DNA from: UBA7662 sp943369355
GTDB taxonomy: Bacteria > Bacteroidota > Bacteroidia > UBA7662
Direction: 5' to 3'
DNA length: 64,000 nt
Assembly (NCBI GenBank): GCA_943369355.1
Contig: CALRMX020000002.1
Span: 310,001 to 374,000 of the forward strand
Notes under the pieces: generated by a model
What the model saw: the letters and a program-made list of their open reading frames with translations, nothing else
Database searches by the model: none
Told to the model about the DNA's origin: nothing
Shown: one piece after another, positions 51,543 through 60,560 of the stretch
Layout of the letters: each line of letters starts with the position of its first letter
Numbering within the stretch: position 1 is the first letter of the stretch
Translations under genes and position numbers: made by a program

Positions 51543-52712
51543 TTAGCGATATTTCCAGGAGGGCTGTTGTTCGCGCTCCGCGGATACCAATGTGCTTAAA
51601 ACATGTGCAAACGATTCCAGTTCCTCCCAGGTGGTGTGGATGCCTGTGCTAATCCGTAAACAGCAGGCCGCTTCTTGATCGCTAAGCCCGTAGGCTGTTA
51701 GCACATGCGATGGACTGGCCAGGGCCGAACTGCATGCCGAGCCAGTAGCCAGGGCGTATCCTCTCAGCTGTTTTATGAGGGCCGCTGCTGGGCAATGGGC
51801 AATAAATAAGTTGGTGGTATTGGGTAAACGATTCGTATTTGCCCCCATAATTTTGGCCTCAGGTATATGGTCGAGTAGCAACTTTTCAAAGTCGCGTTGA
51901 TGCTGGCTAAGTTGCTCGAACCATTTGGCTTCATTTTCTTTCGCCAAACGGGCTGCTGCTCCGAGACCTACGATGCCAGGCACATTGAGTGTGCCTGAAC
52001 GTAATCCATTTTCATGTCCGCCGCCGGTAAGCTGTGCTTGTAGTTTCGGCGCTCCCCTGCCTGATGATAGGTAAAGAAAACCAATACCTTTTGGGCCGTA
52101 AAACTTGTGCGCCGATCCTACAATTAGGTCCGCACCAAGTGCGTTTACATCTATGGGAATTTTTCCGGGTGCTTGGGTAATATCACACAAAAAATAAGCA
52201 CCAGCTGTGTGAGCTACTGCCGCGAGTTCGCGAATGGGGAATATAACACCGGTTTCGTTATTGGCAAGCATGCCACAAACAAGCAAGCTCTTATCGTTTA
52301 CGTTGTCGCGTAACTGCTGGATATTGGCCTGACCGTTAGCATCTACCTCTAAGTAGGTGATTTCAAATCCGTTCTTTTCGAGCTGTTGCAGGGTATCGAG
52401 TACAGCTTTGTGCTCTGTTTTCCAGGTGATAATGTGCCGTTTTTTGTGTTGCCAACTTGCCGCAAGTCCTCGGATGGCCAAATTAATAGCCTCAGTGGCG
52501 CCAGAGCAAAAGGTCAATTGTTCGGGCGAGCAATTCAACAGTTCCCCCAGCTGCTTTCGCGCTTGTTTTACCGCGAATTCGGCTTCCCATCCATAGGCAT
52601 GCGATTTACTGGAGGCATTGCCGAAATGCTCGGTAAACCACGGCAGCATCTGCTCAAGCACCGATGGCTCGACAGGAGTAGTAGCATTATAGTCGAAATA
52701 AACAGCTTTCAT
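51543..52712 (-). CDS. Cysteine desulfurase (NifS/IscS-type)
   Basis: The 389-residue PLP enzyme starts AVYFDYNATTPVEPSVLEQM, has the PLP Lys in GSAHKFYGPKG and the active-site Cys loop TGSACSSALASPSHVL. The loop length fits group I (NifS/IscS). It provides persulfide sulfur for Fe-S or thio-nucleoside synthesis. An inverted repeat TCACGC-N5-GCGTGA sits 15 bases upstream of the start. No iscU is nearby. Confidence 0.93.
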   Translation of the reverse strand: MKAVYFDYNATTPVEPSVLEQMLPWFTEHFGNASSKSHAYGWEAEFAVKQARKQLGELLNCSPEQLTFCSGATEAINLAIRGLAASWQHKKRHIITWKTEHKAVLDTLQQLEKNGFEITYLEVDANGQANIQQLRDNVNDKSLLVCGMLANNETGVIFPIRELAAVAHTAGAYFLCDITQAPGKIPIDVNALGADLIVGSAHKFYGPKGIGFLYLSSGRGAPKLQAQLTGGGHENGLRSGTLNVPGIVGLGAAARLAKENEAKWFEQLSQHQRDFEKLLLDHIPEAKIMGANTNRLPNTTNLFIAHCPAAALIKQLRGYALATGSACSSALASPSHVLTAYGLSDQEAACCLRISTGIHTTWEELESFAHVLSTLVSAEREQQPSWKYR

Positions 52713-52726
52713 GTATAAACCCTATG

Positions 52727-52743
52727 TCACGCATCTGGCGTGA
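52727..52743. promoter_or_regulatory. Inverted repeat upstream of the cysteine desulfurase
   Basis: TCACGC and GCGTGA are perfect reverse complements around ATCTG, 15-31 bases before the start codon. It could be a regulator site or a short leader hairpin. Confidence 0.4.
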
Positions 52744-52936
52744 ATATAATTACAAATGCAGCATTTCACCTTTTTGTTCATACAAGAGGGCATGTACGTG
52801 AAATGGGAGACTGAGCGAAAAATAAAATCGGATTAATTTGTCCGATTATTAGGCTATCCAAGTTAGGATTCGGAAATTTGAGGGTTGAAACACGATCGCG
52901 TTGTCGAGTCGGCAACGCGCTACAAACACTAACCGT

Positions 52937-53338
52937 ATGCGGAAAATAGAACATATTGGCATAGCCGTGAAAGATTTGGCCGTTGCAAACGATTTATACA
53001 CCCGGCTTTTGGGTGTTGCCCCCTACAAAATGGAAGCTGTTGAAAGCGAGCATGTGCGCACCAGCTTTTTTATGAGTGGTCCAAATAAAATTGAGTTGCT
53101 CGAAAGTACCGATCCGGAAGGGCCTATCGGAAAATTCATCGAGAAAAAAGGCGAAGGAATTCACCATATCGCTTTTGATGTGGAAGACATCCTTGCCGAA
53201 ATGGAACGATTAAAGGCCGAAGGTTTTGTTTTACTCAACGAGCAGCCTAAACGTGGTGCCGACAACAAACTGGTTTGTTTTGTACACCCCAAAGGCACCC
53301 ACGGGGTATTGGTTGAACTTTGTCAGGATATTCGCTAG
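52937..53338 (+). CDS. mce: Methylmalonyl-CoA epimerase
   Basis: The ATG at 52937 gives 133 residues; a longer frame adds 12 codons with a Bacteroidota-unlike start. The glyoxalase-fold protein starts KIEHIGIAVKDL, with KGEGIHHIAFDVEDI and PKGTHGVLVELCQ; the metal ligands His and Glu of the vicinal oxygen chelate fold are at the expected positions. It converts (S)- to (R)-methylmalonyl-CoA in propionate metabolism. Its stop is 4 bases from that of the convergent KAS III-like gene. Confidence 0.94.
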   Translation: MRKIEHIGIAVKDLAVANDLYTRLLGVAPYKMEAVESEHVRTSFFMSGPNKIELLESTDPEGPIGKFIEKKGEGIHHIAFDVEDILAEMERLKAEGFVLLNEQPKRGADNKLVCFVHPKGTHGVLVELCQDIR

Positions 53339-53342
53339 CCTA

Positions 53343-54416
53343 TTAAACGCGGTAACATACTGCGTTGATGTTCATTCCGGCACCTACAGATGCCAGCAGG
53401 ATTACATCTCCGCTTGCTAGTTTGTACCCTTCAATTTCGCCTCTGCGTACCAAATCCAGGAGGGTAGGGACGGTAGCTACCGAGCTGTTTCCCAATTTAT
53501 GTATGCTCATGGGCATGATGAAGGCGGGTATGTCGCGACGGCCGAAAAGTCTGTAAAAGACCCGAATGATGCCTTCGTCCATCTTTTCGTTGGCCTGGTG
53601 GATGAACACCATCTTCAACTGATCGATTTGCGTACCGCTTGCGTCAAGGGCATGCTTCATGGCTTGCGGCACATAGCTCATCGCATATTCGTACACTTTG
53701 CGCCCCCGCATTTTGATGTAACGCACTCGGGGGTCGGAATCGGGGAAATTGGACTTGCCCATGAACAAATAATCCACTTCTTCGCCACAGTGGGCCTGTA
53801 CAGCGGTTGACAAAATGCCTGGACCTTGTTCGTCACTTTCTTTCCACTCTACGATGGAGGCGCCTGCACCGTCGCTGAATATCATCGAGTCCCGATCGTA
53901 CGGGTCGAGCACGCGCGACAAGGTTTCGGTACCGATAATCAAGGCTTTTTTCGCAATGCCTGCTTTGAAGTAGGCGTCGGCTTGAATCACGCCTTGTAAC
54001 CAGCCCGGACAACCAAAAAGAAGGTCATAAGGCACGCATGAAGGGTTTTTAATGCCTAACCCTCTTTTTATACGCGAAGCCAAAGCGGGCATGGCATCAC
54101 TCTGAATGGTGTGTTTTACCACGTTGCCAAAGTTATGCGCTACAATCAGCTGGTCGATGGTTTCTGGATCGATGCCGGCATCGGCTATGGCCATGCGTGC
54201 GGCTTCGATGCCTAAATCGGTGGCAGTTAATGGCTCCTGGGCGTACCGGCGCTCTTCTATGCCTGTGATGGCTTGGAATTTTTGTACCACCTCGTCTGGG
54301 GGACTCAAAATCGGCTGGTTTTTTTCGTCGTAGAACAGCTGATGCGCAAAGTCGCGATTACGCTTGAGTAATTCCGGCACATAACGGCCGGTTCCGGTGA
54401 TTACGGTGCGATACAT
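53343..54416 (-). CDS. 3-oxoacyl-ACP synthase III family protein (FabH-like)
   Basis: The ATG at 54416 gives 357 residues; twelve codons further upstream precede the conserved start YRTVITGTGRYVPE. The active site triad of KAS III is present: Cys in DLLFGCPGWLQG, His in MVFIHQANEKM and Asn in HKLGNSSVATVPTL. An insertion (about 25-45) makes it longer than FabH (about 320), as in Bacteroidota homologues. It may start fatty acid or related chain synthesis; FabH identity is not certain. Confidence 0.85.
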   Translation of the reverse strand: MYRTVITGTGRYVPELLKRNRDFAHQLFYDEKNQPILSPPDEVVQKFQAITGIEERRYAQEPLTATDLGIEAARMAIADAGIDPETIDQLIVAHNFGNVVKHTIQSDAMPALASRIKRGLGIKNPSCVPYDLLFGCPGWLQGVIQADAYFKAGIAKKALIIGTETLSRVLDPYDRDSMIFSDGAGASIVEWKESDEQGPGILSTAVQAHCGEEVDYLFMGKSNFPDSDPRVRYIKMRGRKVYEYAMSYVPQAMKHALDASGTQIDQLKMVFIHQANEKMDEGIIRVFYRLFGRRDIPAFIMPMSIHKLGNSSVATVPTLLDLVRRGEIEGYKLASGDVILLASVGAGMNINAVCYRV

Positions 54417-54598
54417 AAATAACTTGATTTGAATGAACTTATAGGTGGCCAATGCCTATTGCAATTACGCTATTTGAAGACCGAAAAGCAAATGTTTAAA
54501 TCAAACACAAGATTGTTTTCGATTTTTTCAAGGAAGAGCCCGGTTTGTAATTAATCTCGTAATCAACGCGCCCAAAAACCGTAGCGCTTACGAGTCTT

Positions 54599-55660
54599 TT
54601 AAAGTTTAGCCAACTCGCCCTTGTTCGCGAGCTGTCCGCAAGCGGCATCGATGTCTTTCCCGCGCGACCGACGTACCTTGGCCACTATGCCAGCCGCTTC
54701 TAATGCCCGAATGTAGGCATCTACTACCGCAGCATCGGCTTGCTGGTATGGGCCATCATCGATGGGATTGTATTCAATAAGATTCACCTTGCAAACGAGT
54801 TTGCGGCACAGTTTCACCAATGCACGGATGTCTTCCTCGCTGTCGTTGATGTTGCGCCAAACTACATACTCGAAGGTGATGCGACTTTTGGTTTTGTCGT
54901 ACCAATACTGAAGTGCTTCTACCAATTCGTCGAGGCTATTGCTTTCGTTGATGGGCATAAGCCGTGACCTTTTTTCGTCGATGGCAGAGTGCAAACTTAC
55001 GGCTAGCTTGAACTTCACACCGTCGTCGGCCATCTTCCGTATCATTTTGGTGATGCCTACTGTGCTGAGGGTAATGCGCCTCGGCGACATCCCCAAACCT
55101 GATGGTGCCGGAGCGGTAATTTTATCAATGGCAGCCAACACATTGTTGTAGTTCAGCAGCGGCTCGCCCATGCCCATGAGCACAATGTTGGTCAACGGAC
55201 GACCGAAATAGCTTTCGGCCTGTTCCCGTATGGCCACTACTTGGTCGTAAATCTCGTCGGGGTTGAGGTTACGCATTCGTTTCAATCGCGCGGTTGCACA
55301 AAAAGTACAGTCGAGGCTGCAACCTACCTGCGAGGAGATACATGCCGTAATGCGGCTCTCGGTGGGGATGAGAACCGACTCTACTACTCGACCGTCGTAC
55401 AGCTTTACGGCATTTTTAACTGTACCGTCGCTCGACCGCTGCTCCAGGTCGATATGAATGTGGTTTATCGTAAAATGTTCTTCGAGTAAGGCACGTAAGG
55501 CCACCGACAAATTGGTCATATCGCCAAAGTTCTTGGCACCCTTCACCCACAACCACTCGTGTACTTGTTTGGCTCGAAAGGCCTTCTCGCCCAAAGCAGT
55601 GAGTGCCTCGGTGAGCTGCTCCAGCGAAAGTGCACGTATGTCGCGGCGAGTAGCTGACAT
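54599..55660 (-). CDS. rlmN: Dual-specificity RNA methyltransferase RlmN
   Basis: The 353-residue radical SAM protein has the CxxxCxxC cluster motif at Cys114, Cys118 and Cys121 (GCSLDCTFC), the N-terminal RlmN accessory domain and the C-terminal conserved Cys in DAACGQLA. It methylates A2503 of 23S rRNA and A37 of some tRNAs. It starts one base after the rlmB stop, so the two rRNA methylases form an operon. Confidence 0.95.
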   Translation of the reverse strand: MSATRRDIRALSLEQLTEALTALGEKAFRAKQVHEWLWVKGAKNFGDMTNLSVALRALLEEHFTINHIHIDLEQRSSDGTVKNAVKLYDGRVVESVLIPTESRITACISSQVGCSLDCTFCATARLKRMRNLNPDEIYDQVVAIREQAESYFGRPLTNIVLMGMGEPLLNYNNVLAAIDKITAPAPSGLGMSPRRITLSTVGITKMIRKMADDGVKFKLAVSLHSAIDEKRSRLMPINESNSLDELVEALQYWYDKTKSRITFEYVVWRNINDSEEDIRALVKLCRKLVCKVNLIEYNPIDDGPYQQADAAVVDAYIRALEAAGIVAKVRRSRGKDIDAACGQLANKGELAKL

Positions 55661-55661
55661 A

Positions 55662-56441
55662 TTAGGCAGATTGAATACGCTGACGCACCGACTCGAACAA
55701 CAAAACGCCGGCAGCTACACTCACATTGAGTGAGCCTACGGTGCCAACGATGGGAATTCGTGCTAAAACACTGGCTTTTCGGAGTATATTCGGATGTATA
55801 CCGTCTTCTTCCGAGCCCATGATGATCGCCGTGGGCAACGAAAAATCGACAGCATAATAATCGTCGGCGGCGTGTTCGGTAGCGGCTACCAGCTGTATGC
55901 CGCTATCGAGCAGATAATCAATTACCCGATCGAGTGAGCGTTCTCTACAAACGGGCAATGAAGCCAAGGCGCCGGCAGAGGTTTTAATGGCATCGGCTGT
56001 TACTTGAGCTGCGTCACGCAGGGGGATGACAATAGCGTCAACACCAGCGCATTGCGCCGAACGAGCAATAGCGCCAAGGTTGCGCACATCGGTAATCCGG
56101 TCGAGCACCAAGAGCAAAGGTGTTTTGCCTTGTTCGAAAAGCGTGGGGAGCAATTGTTCGAGCTCCTGGTACTCGATGGGCGATACAAAGGCGATTACCC
56201 CTTGGTGATTTTTGCGCGTAAGGCTATTGAGCTTTTCTTTGGGTACCTCTTGCACCGGTACTTGCCGTTGTTTGGCAATGGCCAGTAATTCGCGCAGGGC
56301 ATCGGTTTTACCTTCGCGGGCAATGAGTATGCGGTTAATTTCCTTGCCGGCCTGCAGCAATTCGTAAACAGCGTGCAGCCCAAATGCAAGGTCCTCAAAT
56401 TCGGGACGTGGACTACGGCGCGGACGGAAGTTCGAATTCAT
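55662..56441 (-). CDS. rlmB: 23S rRNA (guanosine-2'-O-)-methyltransferase RlmB
   Basis: The ATG at 56441 is used because the ATG three codons upstream lies inside the -7 box. The 259-residue protein has an N-terminal L30e-like RNA-binding domain (about 15-95) and a SpoU/TrmD-like knotted domain with LVLDRITDVRNLGAIARSA, IMGSEEDGIHP and TVGSLNVSVAAGVLLFE. It methylates G2251 in the P-loop. It is followed one base later by rlmN. Confidence 0.93.
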   Translation of the reverse strand: MNSNFRPRRSPRPEFEDLAFGLHAVYELLQAGKEINRILIAREGKTDALRELLAIAKQRQVPVQEVPKEKLNSLTRKNHQGVIAFVSPIEYQELEQLLPTLFEQGKTPLLLVLDRITDVRNLGAIARSAQCAGVDAIVIPLRDAAQVTADAIKTSAGALASLPVCRERSLDRVIDYLLDSGIQLVAATEHAADDYYAVDFSLPTAIIMGSEEDGIHPNILRKASVLARIPIVGTVGSLNVSVAAGVLLFESVRQRIQSA

Positions 56442-56447
56442 AGGCTG

Positions 56448-56478
56448 CAAAGGTAGGCAATTCGATGCAGAGGCTAAA
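56448..56478 (-). promoter_or_regulatory. Promoter of rlmB-rlmN
   Basis: Minus-strand TTTA (56475-56478), 19-base spacer, TACCTTTG (56448-56455, perfect TAnnTTTG). The -7 box ends 6 bases before the start codon at 56441, so the leader is extremely short. Confidence 0.7.
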
Positions 56479-56505
56479 CGTATAGGGAGGAGGCTGCTTT
56501 AGGGC

Positions 56506-56542
56506 AAAAAAAATCCCCCCGACTTAGGAAGCCGGAGGGATT
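56506..56542 (-). terminator. Terminator of the DUF2723 gene
   Basis: On the minus strand a 13-bp stem (AATCCCTCCGGCT / AGTCGGGGGGATT with two G-T pairs) is followed by a run of eight T residues. Confidence 0.92.
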
Positions 56543-56559
56543 CGGTGCCGATTAAAAAA

Positions 56560-59500
56560 TTAACCGGGCATTTGCGTATTTCCGCCGTACACCTTGAAAC
56601 GTTTTTCGAAGTCGGCAGCGAGTTCGTTTTGTGCATATCCGCGAGTGATGCGAATAAGCTCGTTCATGATGGCCATGGCGTTTTGCAAATCGCGTTCGTA
56701 GAAGGTATATACCTTGCCACGCTGCTGCGTAAAGTATTTAGCCTCCTGTTCGTACATCTCGAAAAGGGTTTTCGCCATTTTGGTGCCTTCTTCTGGCTTG
56801 CCAGCAGCATACAACAACTCAACCATGCGGTAGTTATAAAGCATATACGGCACGTTCGGGTGAGGCATCACCTGGTCGGCTTTGAGCAGTACGTTGGCGG
56901 CTTGCTCTTTTTTGTTTTCGGCAAGTAAACTTTCGGCCAAACGTATGCTGTTGCTACGGAGGTTAATGGTCATACGGCTGGTTTCTGGGTCGATGTAAAT
57001 GCCCTTATCCATACCACCCCACTTGAACTTCTCCATGAAGTTTTTGTACATGATGTCGGTAGCTACACGGGCACGCTGTCCGCTTTGACTTGGGGTGCGG
57101 AAGGGCACCAACCGGTAAGTAAGTCCTTCGAGCTGGAAGTAGTCTTCTAAGCCCATATACGATTCAGGACCCATCGAAATGGTCCAGTAGATTGGGCGCT
57201 CCCACATGTTTTGGGCGAGCAAGTCAAGGACAATCAAATCGTTCTTCAGGATGTTGGTACGCGGATACTCCCAAATCACGGCATTGAGCATTTGGCTAGT
57301 ATCGCTCATGGCGCCCTGTGCAACCACATTGCTTTTCACCACGGGCAGCACAAAGTTTTTGGTAGGATAGTAGTTGATGAGCTCACCACCCTGCGTTGGC
57401 AACTTGGCCTGCGGGTCGTCGTTGGTCATGAAAGCAATGATCTGCTTGAGATCGTATGCACCTTCGAGTTTGCGGTCGTAAAACGGCACATAATCGCGGA
57501 TGCCTTGTGCAATTTTCTCTTGTGGCACGCTCAACTTTACTGGTGCGCTGGCGTTCATCGGCCTGCGAAGCTGATCGATGTACCAGTCGGTACCCAATAA
57601 ACTCAGGTTTACAATTCGCACATCGGTGCGGATGCCTTCCACTTCTTGAGCATACCACAACGGGTAGGTATCGTTATCGCCCATGGTGAAGAGGATGGCA
57701 TTCGGAGCACAACTCTCGAGGTAGTTGATGGCGAAGTCGCGCGCGGTGTACTTACCCGAACGGTCGTGGTCGTCCCAGTTTTCGGCGGCCAAAATCCCCG
57801 GCACTGCTACCAGCGTAATAGCGGTTACACCCAAGGCAACCACTGTTTCGGGTAAACGTTTGCGCAAGAGCTCGAACAGCCCCAATACACCCAATCCTAT
57901 CCAGATCGCATAGGCATAAAACGAGCCCACATAAGCATAATCTCGTTCACGCGGCTGCAGCGGCTCAGGGTTCAGGTAAACGTTGATGGCAATACCGGTG
58001 AGAACAAACAGCATGGTCACCACCCAGAAGTCTTTGCGGTCTTTGCGGTATTGGTACCACAAGCCCACCAAACCGAGGAGCAACGGTAAAGCGTAGTATA
58101 CGTTTCTGCCTTTGTTGGCGAGACGTATCTCAGGCATGTCTTTCTGCGGGCCAATGCGACTTTCGTCGATAAACGGTATGCCGGTAATCCAGTTGCCGCG
58201 TTCATAGTCCATGCCTTGGCCTTGAATGTCGTTCTGGCGTCCAGCAAAATTCCACATGAAGTAGCGGAAGTACATGTGGCCGAGCTGGTAGCTGAACAAA
58301 AAGTCCATATTATCGGCGAAAGTCGGTTTTTGTCCGTCGCGGAGATTTAGCCACTGCTTGTAGAAGTCGATGTGCCGCTGCTGGGTGCCGGCACGGCGGT
58401 AAGCACGAGGCAACAAGGTAGATTGTGCCGGGTCGTAAATGGCTTCGATGTCGCGGCCAGTTTCGATATACTCCTTCTCGCCTTTGCGGTAGCGCATCTT
58501 CCCTTCTTTCTGGTCAATTACCTGAGCGGTGAAGTAGGGTCCGTACAACAAAGGGCGGTCGCCATACTGCTCGCGGTTGAGGTAACTCAAAAGCGAGAAA
58601 ACGTTTTCGGGATTGTTCATATCGATCGGCGGATTGGAGGCCGAGCGAATGACGATCATGGCATAGGTGCCATAACCCATGATGATGAAGCTGAGTGCAA
58701 GCAAAGCACTGTTCAGCAACACCTTGCCTTGTTTGTGGGTATACCAAATGCCGATGGCCACAGCGGCAACTACCAGAAGGCAGAAAAACACCGCACCCGA
58801 GCCAAAGCCCATGCCGATGCTGTTCACGAAAAACAGGTCGCTGTAGGCGGCAATGTTGGTGATGCCCGGAATAACGCCGTATTGTACAAAGCCCAAGATG
58901 GCGCCTGAAATGAGCAGGGTGTAAATCACCCCTTTGCGGCTTGGCTCAAACTTGCGGAAGTAGTAAACGAAACATATAGCCGGAATGGCAAGGAGGTTCA
59001 ATAAGTGAACGCCAATAGAAAGGCCCATGAGGTAGGCGATGAGTATGAGCCAGCGGTTGCTGTCTACCTCGTCGGCTACACGCTCCCACTTGAGTATGGC
59101 CCAAAAAACCACTGCCGTGAAAAACGACGAATAGGCGTATACTTCACCTTCTACAGCCGAAAACCAAAACGAGTCGGTGAAGGTGTAGGCCAAAGCTCCT
59201 ACTAGGCCGGCGCCCATGAGGGCGATTAAACTACCGCCTTTTACTTCGCCTTCGCGCTCCAACATCTTGCGCCCGAAAGCGGTGATGCTCCAGAACAAAA
59301 ACAAAATGGTAAAGGCCGAAGTGATGCCACTCAAAAAGTTAACCGTCCAGGCTACTTGCGAGGGATCGCTTGCGAAAAGGGTAAACATGCGACCAGTGAG
59401 CATGAAGAAGGGTGCCCCCGGGGGGTGCATCACCTGCATCTTGTAACAAGCCGAAATAAATTCACCACAGTCCCAAAAAGAGGTGGTAGGTTCGAGGGTG

Positions 59501-59574
59501 AGCGTGTACACCACGGCGGAGATGGCAAATACCAACCAGCCCATGAGGTTGTTGATCCGCTGATAATTCAACAT
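56560..59574 (-). CDS. DUF2723 membrane glycosyltransferase-like protein
   Basis: The ATG at 59574 gives 1004 residues; the upstream frame adds 37 residues without similarity. The N-terminal half has about 10-12 membrane helices with the DUF2723 motif LEPTTSFWDCGEFISACYK early on (a DCGE acidic pair like that of GT-C enzymes). A large C-terminal soluble part has TPR-like helices (about 860-1000). The family resembles protein O-mannosyltransferases (GT-C), and Bacteroidota O-glycosylation of exported proteins is a plausible role (inference). Confidence 0.9.
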   Translation of the reverse strand: MLNYQRINNLMGWLVFAISAVVYTLTLEPTTSFWDCGEFISACYKMQVMHPPGAPFFMLTGRMFTLFASDPSQVAWTVNFLSGITSAFTILFLFWSITAFGRKMLEREGEVKGGSLIALMGAGLVGALAYTFTDSFWFSAVEGEVYAYSSFFTAVVFWAILKWERVADEVDSNRWLILIAYLMGLSIGVHLLNLLAIPAICFVYYFRKFEPSRKGVIYTLLISGAILGFVQYGVIPGITNIAAYSDLFFVNSIGMGFGSGAVFFCLLVVAAVAIGIWYTHKQGKVLLNSALLALSFIIMGYGTYAMIVIRSASNPPIDMNNPENVFSLLSYLNREQYGDRPLLYGPYFTAQVIDQKEGKMRYRKGEKEYIETGRDIEAIYDPAQSTLLPRAYRRAGTQQRHIDFYKQWLNLRDGQKPTFADNMDFLFSYQLGHMYFRYFMWNFAGRQNDIQGQGMDYERGNWITGIPFIDESRIGPQKDMPEIRLANKGRNVYYALPLLLGLVGLWYQYRKDRKDFWVVTMLFVLTGIAINVYLNPEPLQPRERDYAYVGSFYAYAIWIGLGVLGLFELLRKRLPETVVALGVTAITLVAVPGILAAENWDDHDRSGKYTARDFAINYLESCAPNAILFTMGDNDTYPLWYAQEVEGIRTDVRIVNLSLLGTDWYIDQLRRPMNASAPVKLSVPQEKIAQGIRDYVPFYDRKLEGAYDLKQIIAFMTNDDPQAKLPTQGGELINYYPTKNFVLPVVKSNVVAQGAMSDTSQMLNAVIWEYPRTNILKNDLIVLDLLAQNMWERPIYWTISMGPESYMGLEDYFQLEGLTYRLVPFRTPSQSGQRARVATDIMYKNFMEKFKWGGMDKGIYIDPETSRMTINLRSNSIRLAESLLAENKKEQAANVLLKADQVMPHPNVPYMLYNYRMVELLYAAGKPEEGTKMAKTLFEMYEQEAKYFTQQRGKVYTFYERDLQNAMAIMNELIRITRGYAQNELAADFEKRFKVYGGNTQMPG

Positions 59575-59739
59575 GGAAGAGTTTTTAACAGGGTCGAAAA
59601 TAAGGGTTTTACTTACAAAATACGGTATGAGTTGTGAGCTTAATGCGAACGTAACTTTATACCGCTTTCGTTTTAGCCACTGCAAATTTGGCTTTTCTTG
59701 ACAAATTGCCGCTAAAACGGGCGAAAAAAGTGCCCGAGG

Positions 59740-59770
59740 GTTGCGTTATATAGTGCTTTCGCTATATTTG
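59740..59770 (+). promoter_or_regulatory. Promoter of tRNA-Gln
   Basis: GTTG (59740-59743), 19-base spacer, TATATTTG (59763-59770, perfect TAnnTTTG). The mature tRNA starts 10 bases after the -7 box. Confidence 0.8.
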
Positions 59771-59780
59771 CAGTCCCAAT

Positions 59781-59852
59781 TGCCCGATCGTCTAATTGGC
59801 AGGACAGCAGATTTTGGTTCTGTATGTCTAGGTTCGAGTCCTAGTCGGGCAA
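59781..59852 (+). tRNA. tRNA-Gln (anticodon TTG)
   Basis: A 72-base tRNA fold: acceptor TGCCCGA / TCGGGCA, D-arm with AATTGGCAGGA, anticodon loop TTTTGGT (TTG, decodes CAA), T-arm CTAGG-TTCGAGT-CCTAG. The CCA end is not encoded, unlike in the tRNA-Leu. Confidence 0.95.
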
Positions 59853-59862
59853 CACGGTTAAT

Positions 59863-59886
59863 AACCCCGCAATCGCGGGGTTTTTT
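59863..59886 (+). terminator. Terminator of tRNA-Gln
   Basis: Perfect stem CCCCGC / GCGGGG with loop AATC and six T residues. Confidence 0.93.
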
Positions 59887-59908
59887 ATTTCTTGCGGTAG
59901 TTGGCCAC

Positions 59909-59937
59909 AAAAAAGGCGGGAAGTTTCCTCCCCGCCT
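59909..59937 (-). terminator. Terminator of the DUF4399 gene
   Basis: Minus-strand stem AGGCGGG / CCCGCCT followed by TTTTTTGTG. Confidence 0.87.
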
Positions 59938-59955
59938 CGCTTCCGATTTCTTTTT

Positions 59956-60438
59956 TTATTTCACCTTTACCTTGATGGTTGCGCTGAGCGCTTCGCCATA
60001 ACTGAGGTGTGCTCCATTGGCAAATTGTAAGGTGAGGGTATGTTCGCCAGCAGCGAGGCTATCGAGCACAGTTTCGGTTTGGCCTTTGCCAAAGTGTTTG
60101 TGCTGCCCGTCGAACGGTACCGAGCTGCCTTTTTCCATAAATCCGCCATCGATGATGAGGTGATGGTGCCCCTTGCCGTAATTCAGCTGACCTGCCGGCT
60201 CCACTTCCATGCCTTCAACGCCCATTTGCAGGGTAAAGGGAAGGGTGATTTCTTGGCCATCGGTGAGGTTGGCGAAAAATACGCGCGCGCCTTCGGGGTG
60301 GTTAATCACCAAGCTGTCGTTATTGGCACCCATGTCGTGCCCCGCATGCATGTCGTGCCCGGCATGCTCGTCGGTAGTTTCGTTGTTTCCGCAAGCCACA
60401 GCCACGGCTGCAAGTGCGATGAAGAGGTATTTGGTCAT
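59956..60438 (-). CDS. DUF4399 lipoprotein
   Basis: The ATG at 60438 gives 160 residues with a lipoprotein signal (LFIALAAVAVAC, Cys about residue 16). A His/Asp/Met-rich linker (EHAGHDMHAGHDMGANND) follows and could bind metals such as copper, then a DUF4399 domain with HHHLIIDGG and TLTLQFANGAHLSYG. DUF4399 proteins are of unknown function. It is expressed alone with its own terminator. Confidence 0.9.
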   Translation of the reverse strand: MTKYLFIALAAVAVACGNNETTDEHAGHDMHAGHDMGANNDSLVINHPEGARVFFANLTDGQEITLPFTLQMGVEGMEVEPAGQLNYGKGHHHLIIDGGFMEKGSSVPFDGQHKHFGKGQTETVLDSLAAGEHTLTLQFANGAHLSYGEALSATIKVKVK

Positions 60439-60464
60439 GATTTCGATTTTCGTTTCTGAAGTGT

Positions 60465-60472
60465 CAAAAGTA
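60465..60472 (-). promoter_or_regulatory. -7 box of the DUF4399 gene
   Basis: Minus-strand TACTTTTG matches TAnnTTTG and lies 26 bases before the start codon at 60438. Confidence 0.5.
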
Positions 60473-60510
60473 CAAAACAATCGCCGCGAATGCCGGTTTG
60501 GACACGACAT

Positions 60511-60541
60511 AAAAAAACCGCCTTGTTTTCACAAGACGGCT
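60511..60541 (-). terminator. Terminator of ahcY
   Basis: Minus-strand stem GCCGTCTTGT / ACAAGGCGGT with loop GAAA, followed by TTTTTT. Confidence 0.9.
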
Positions 60542-60560
60542 TCTTTGTAGGGCATTCCTC

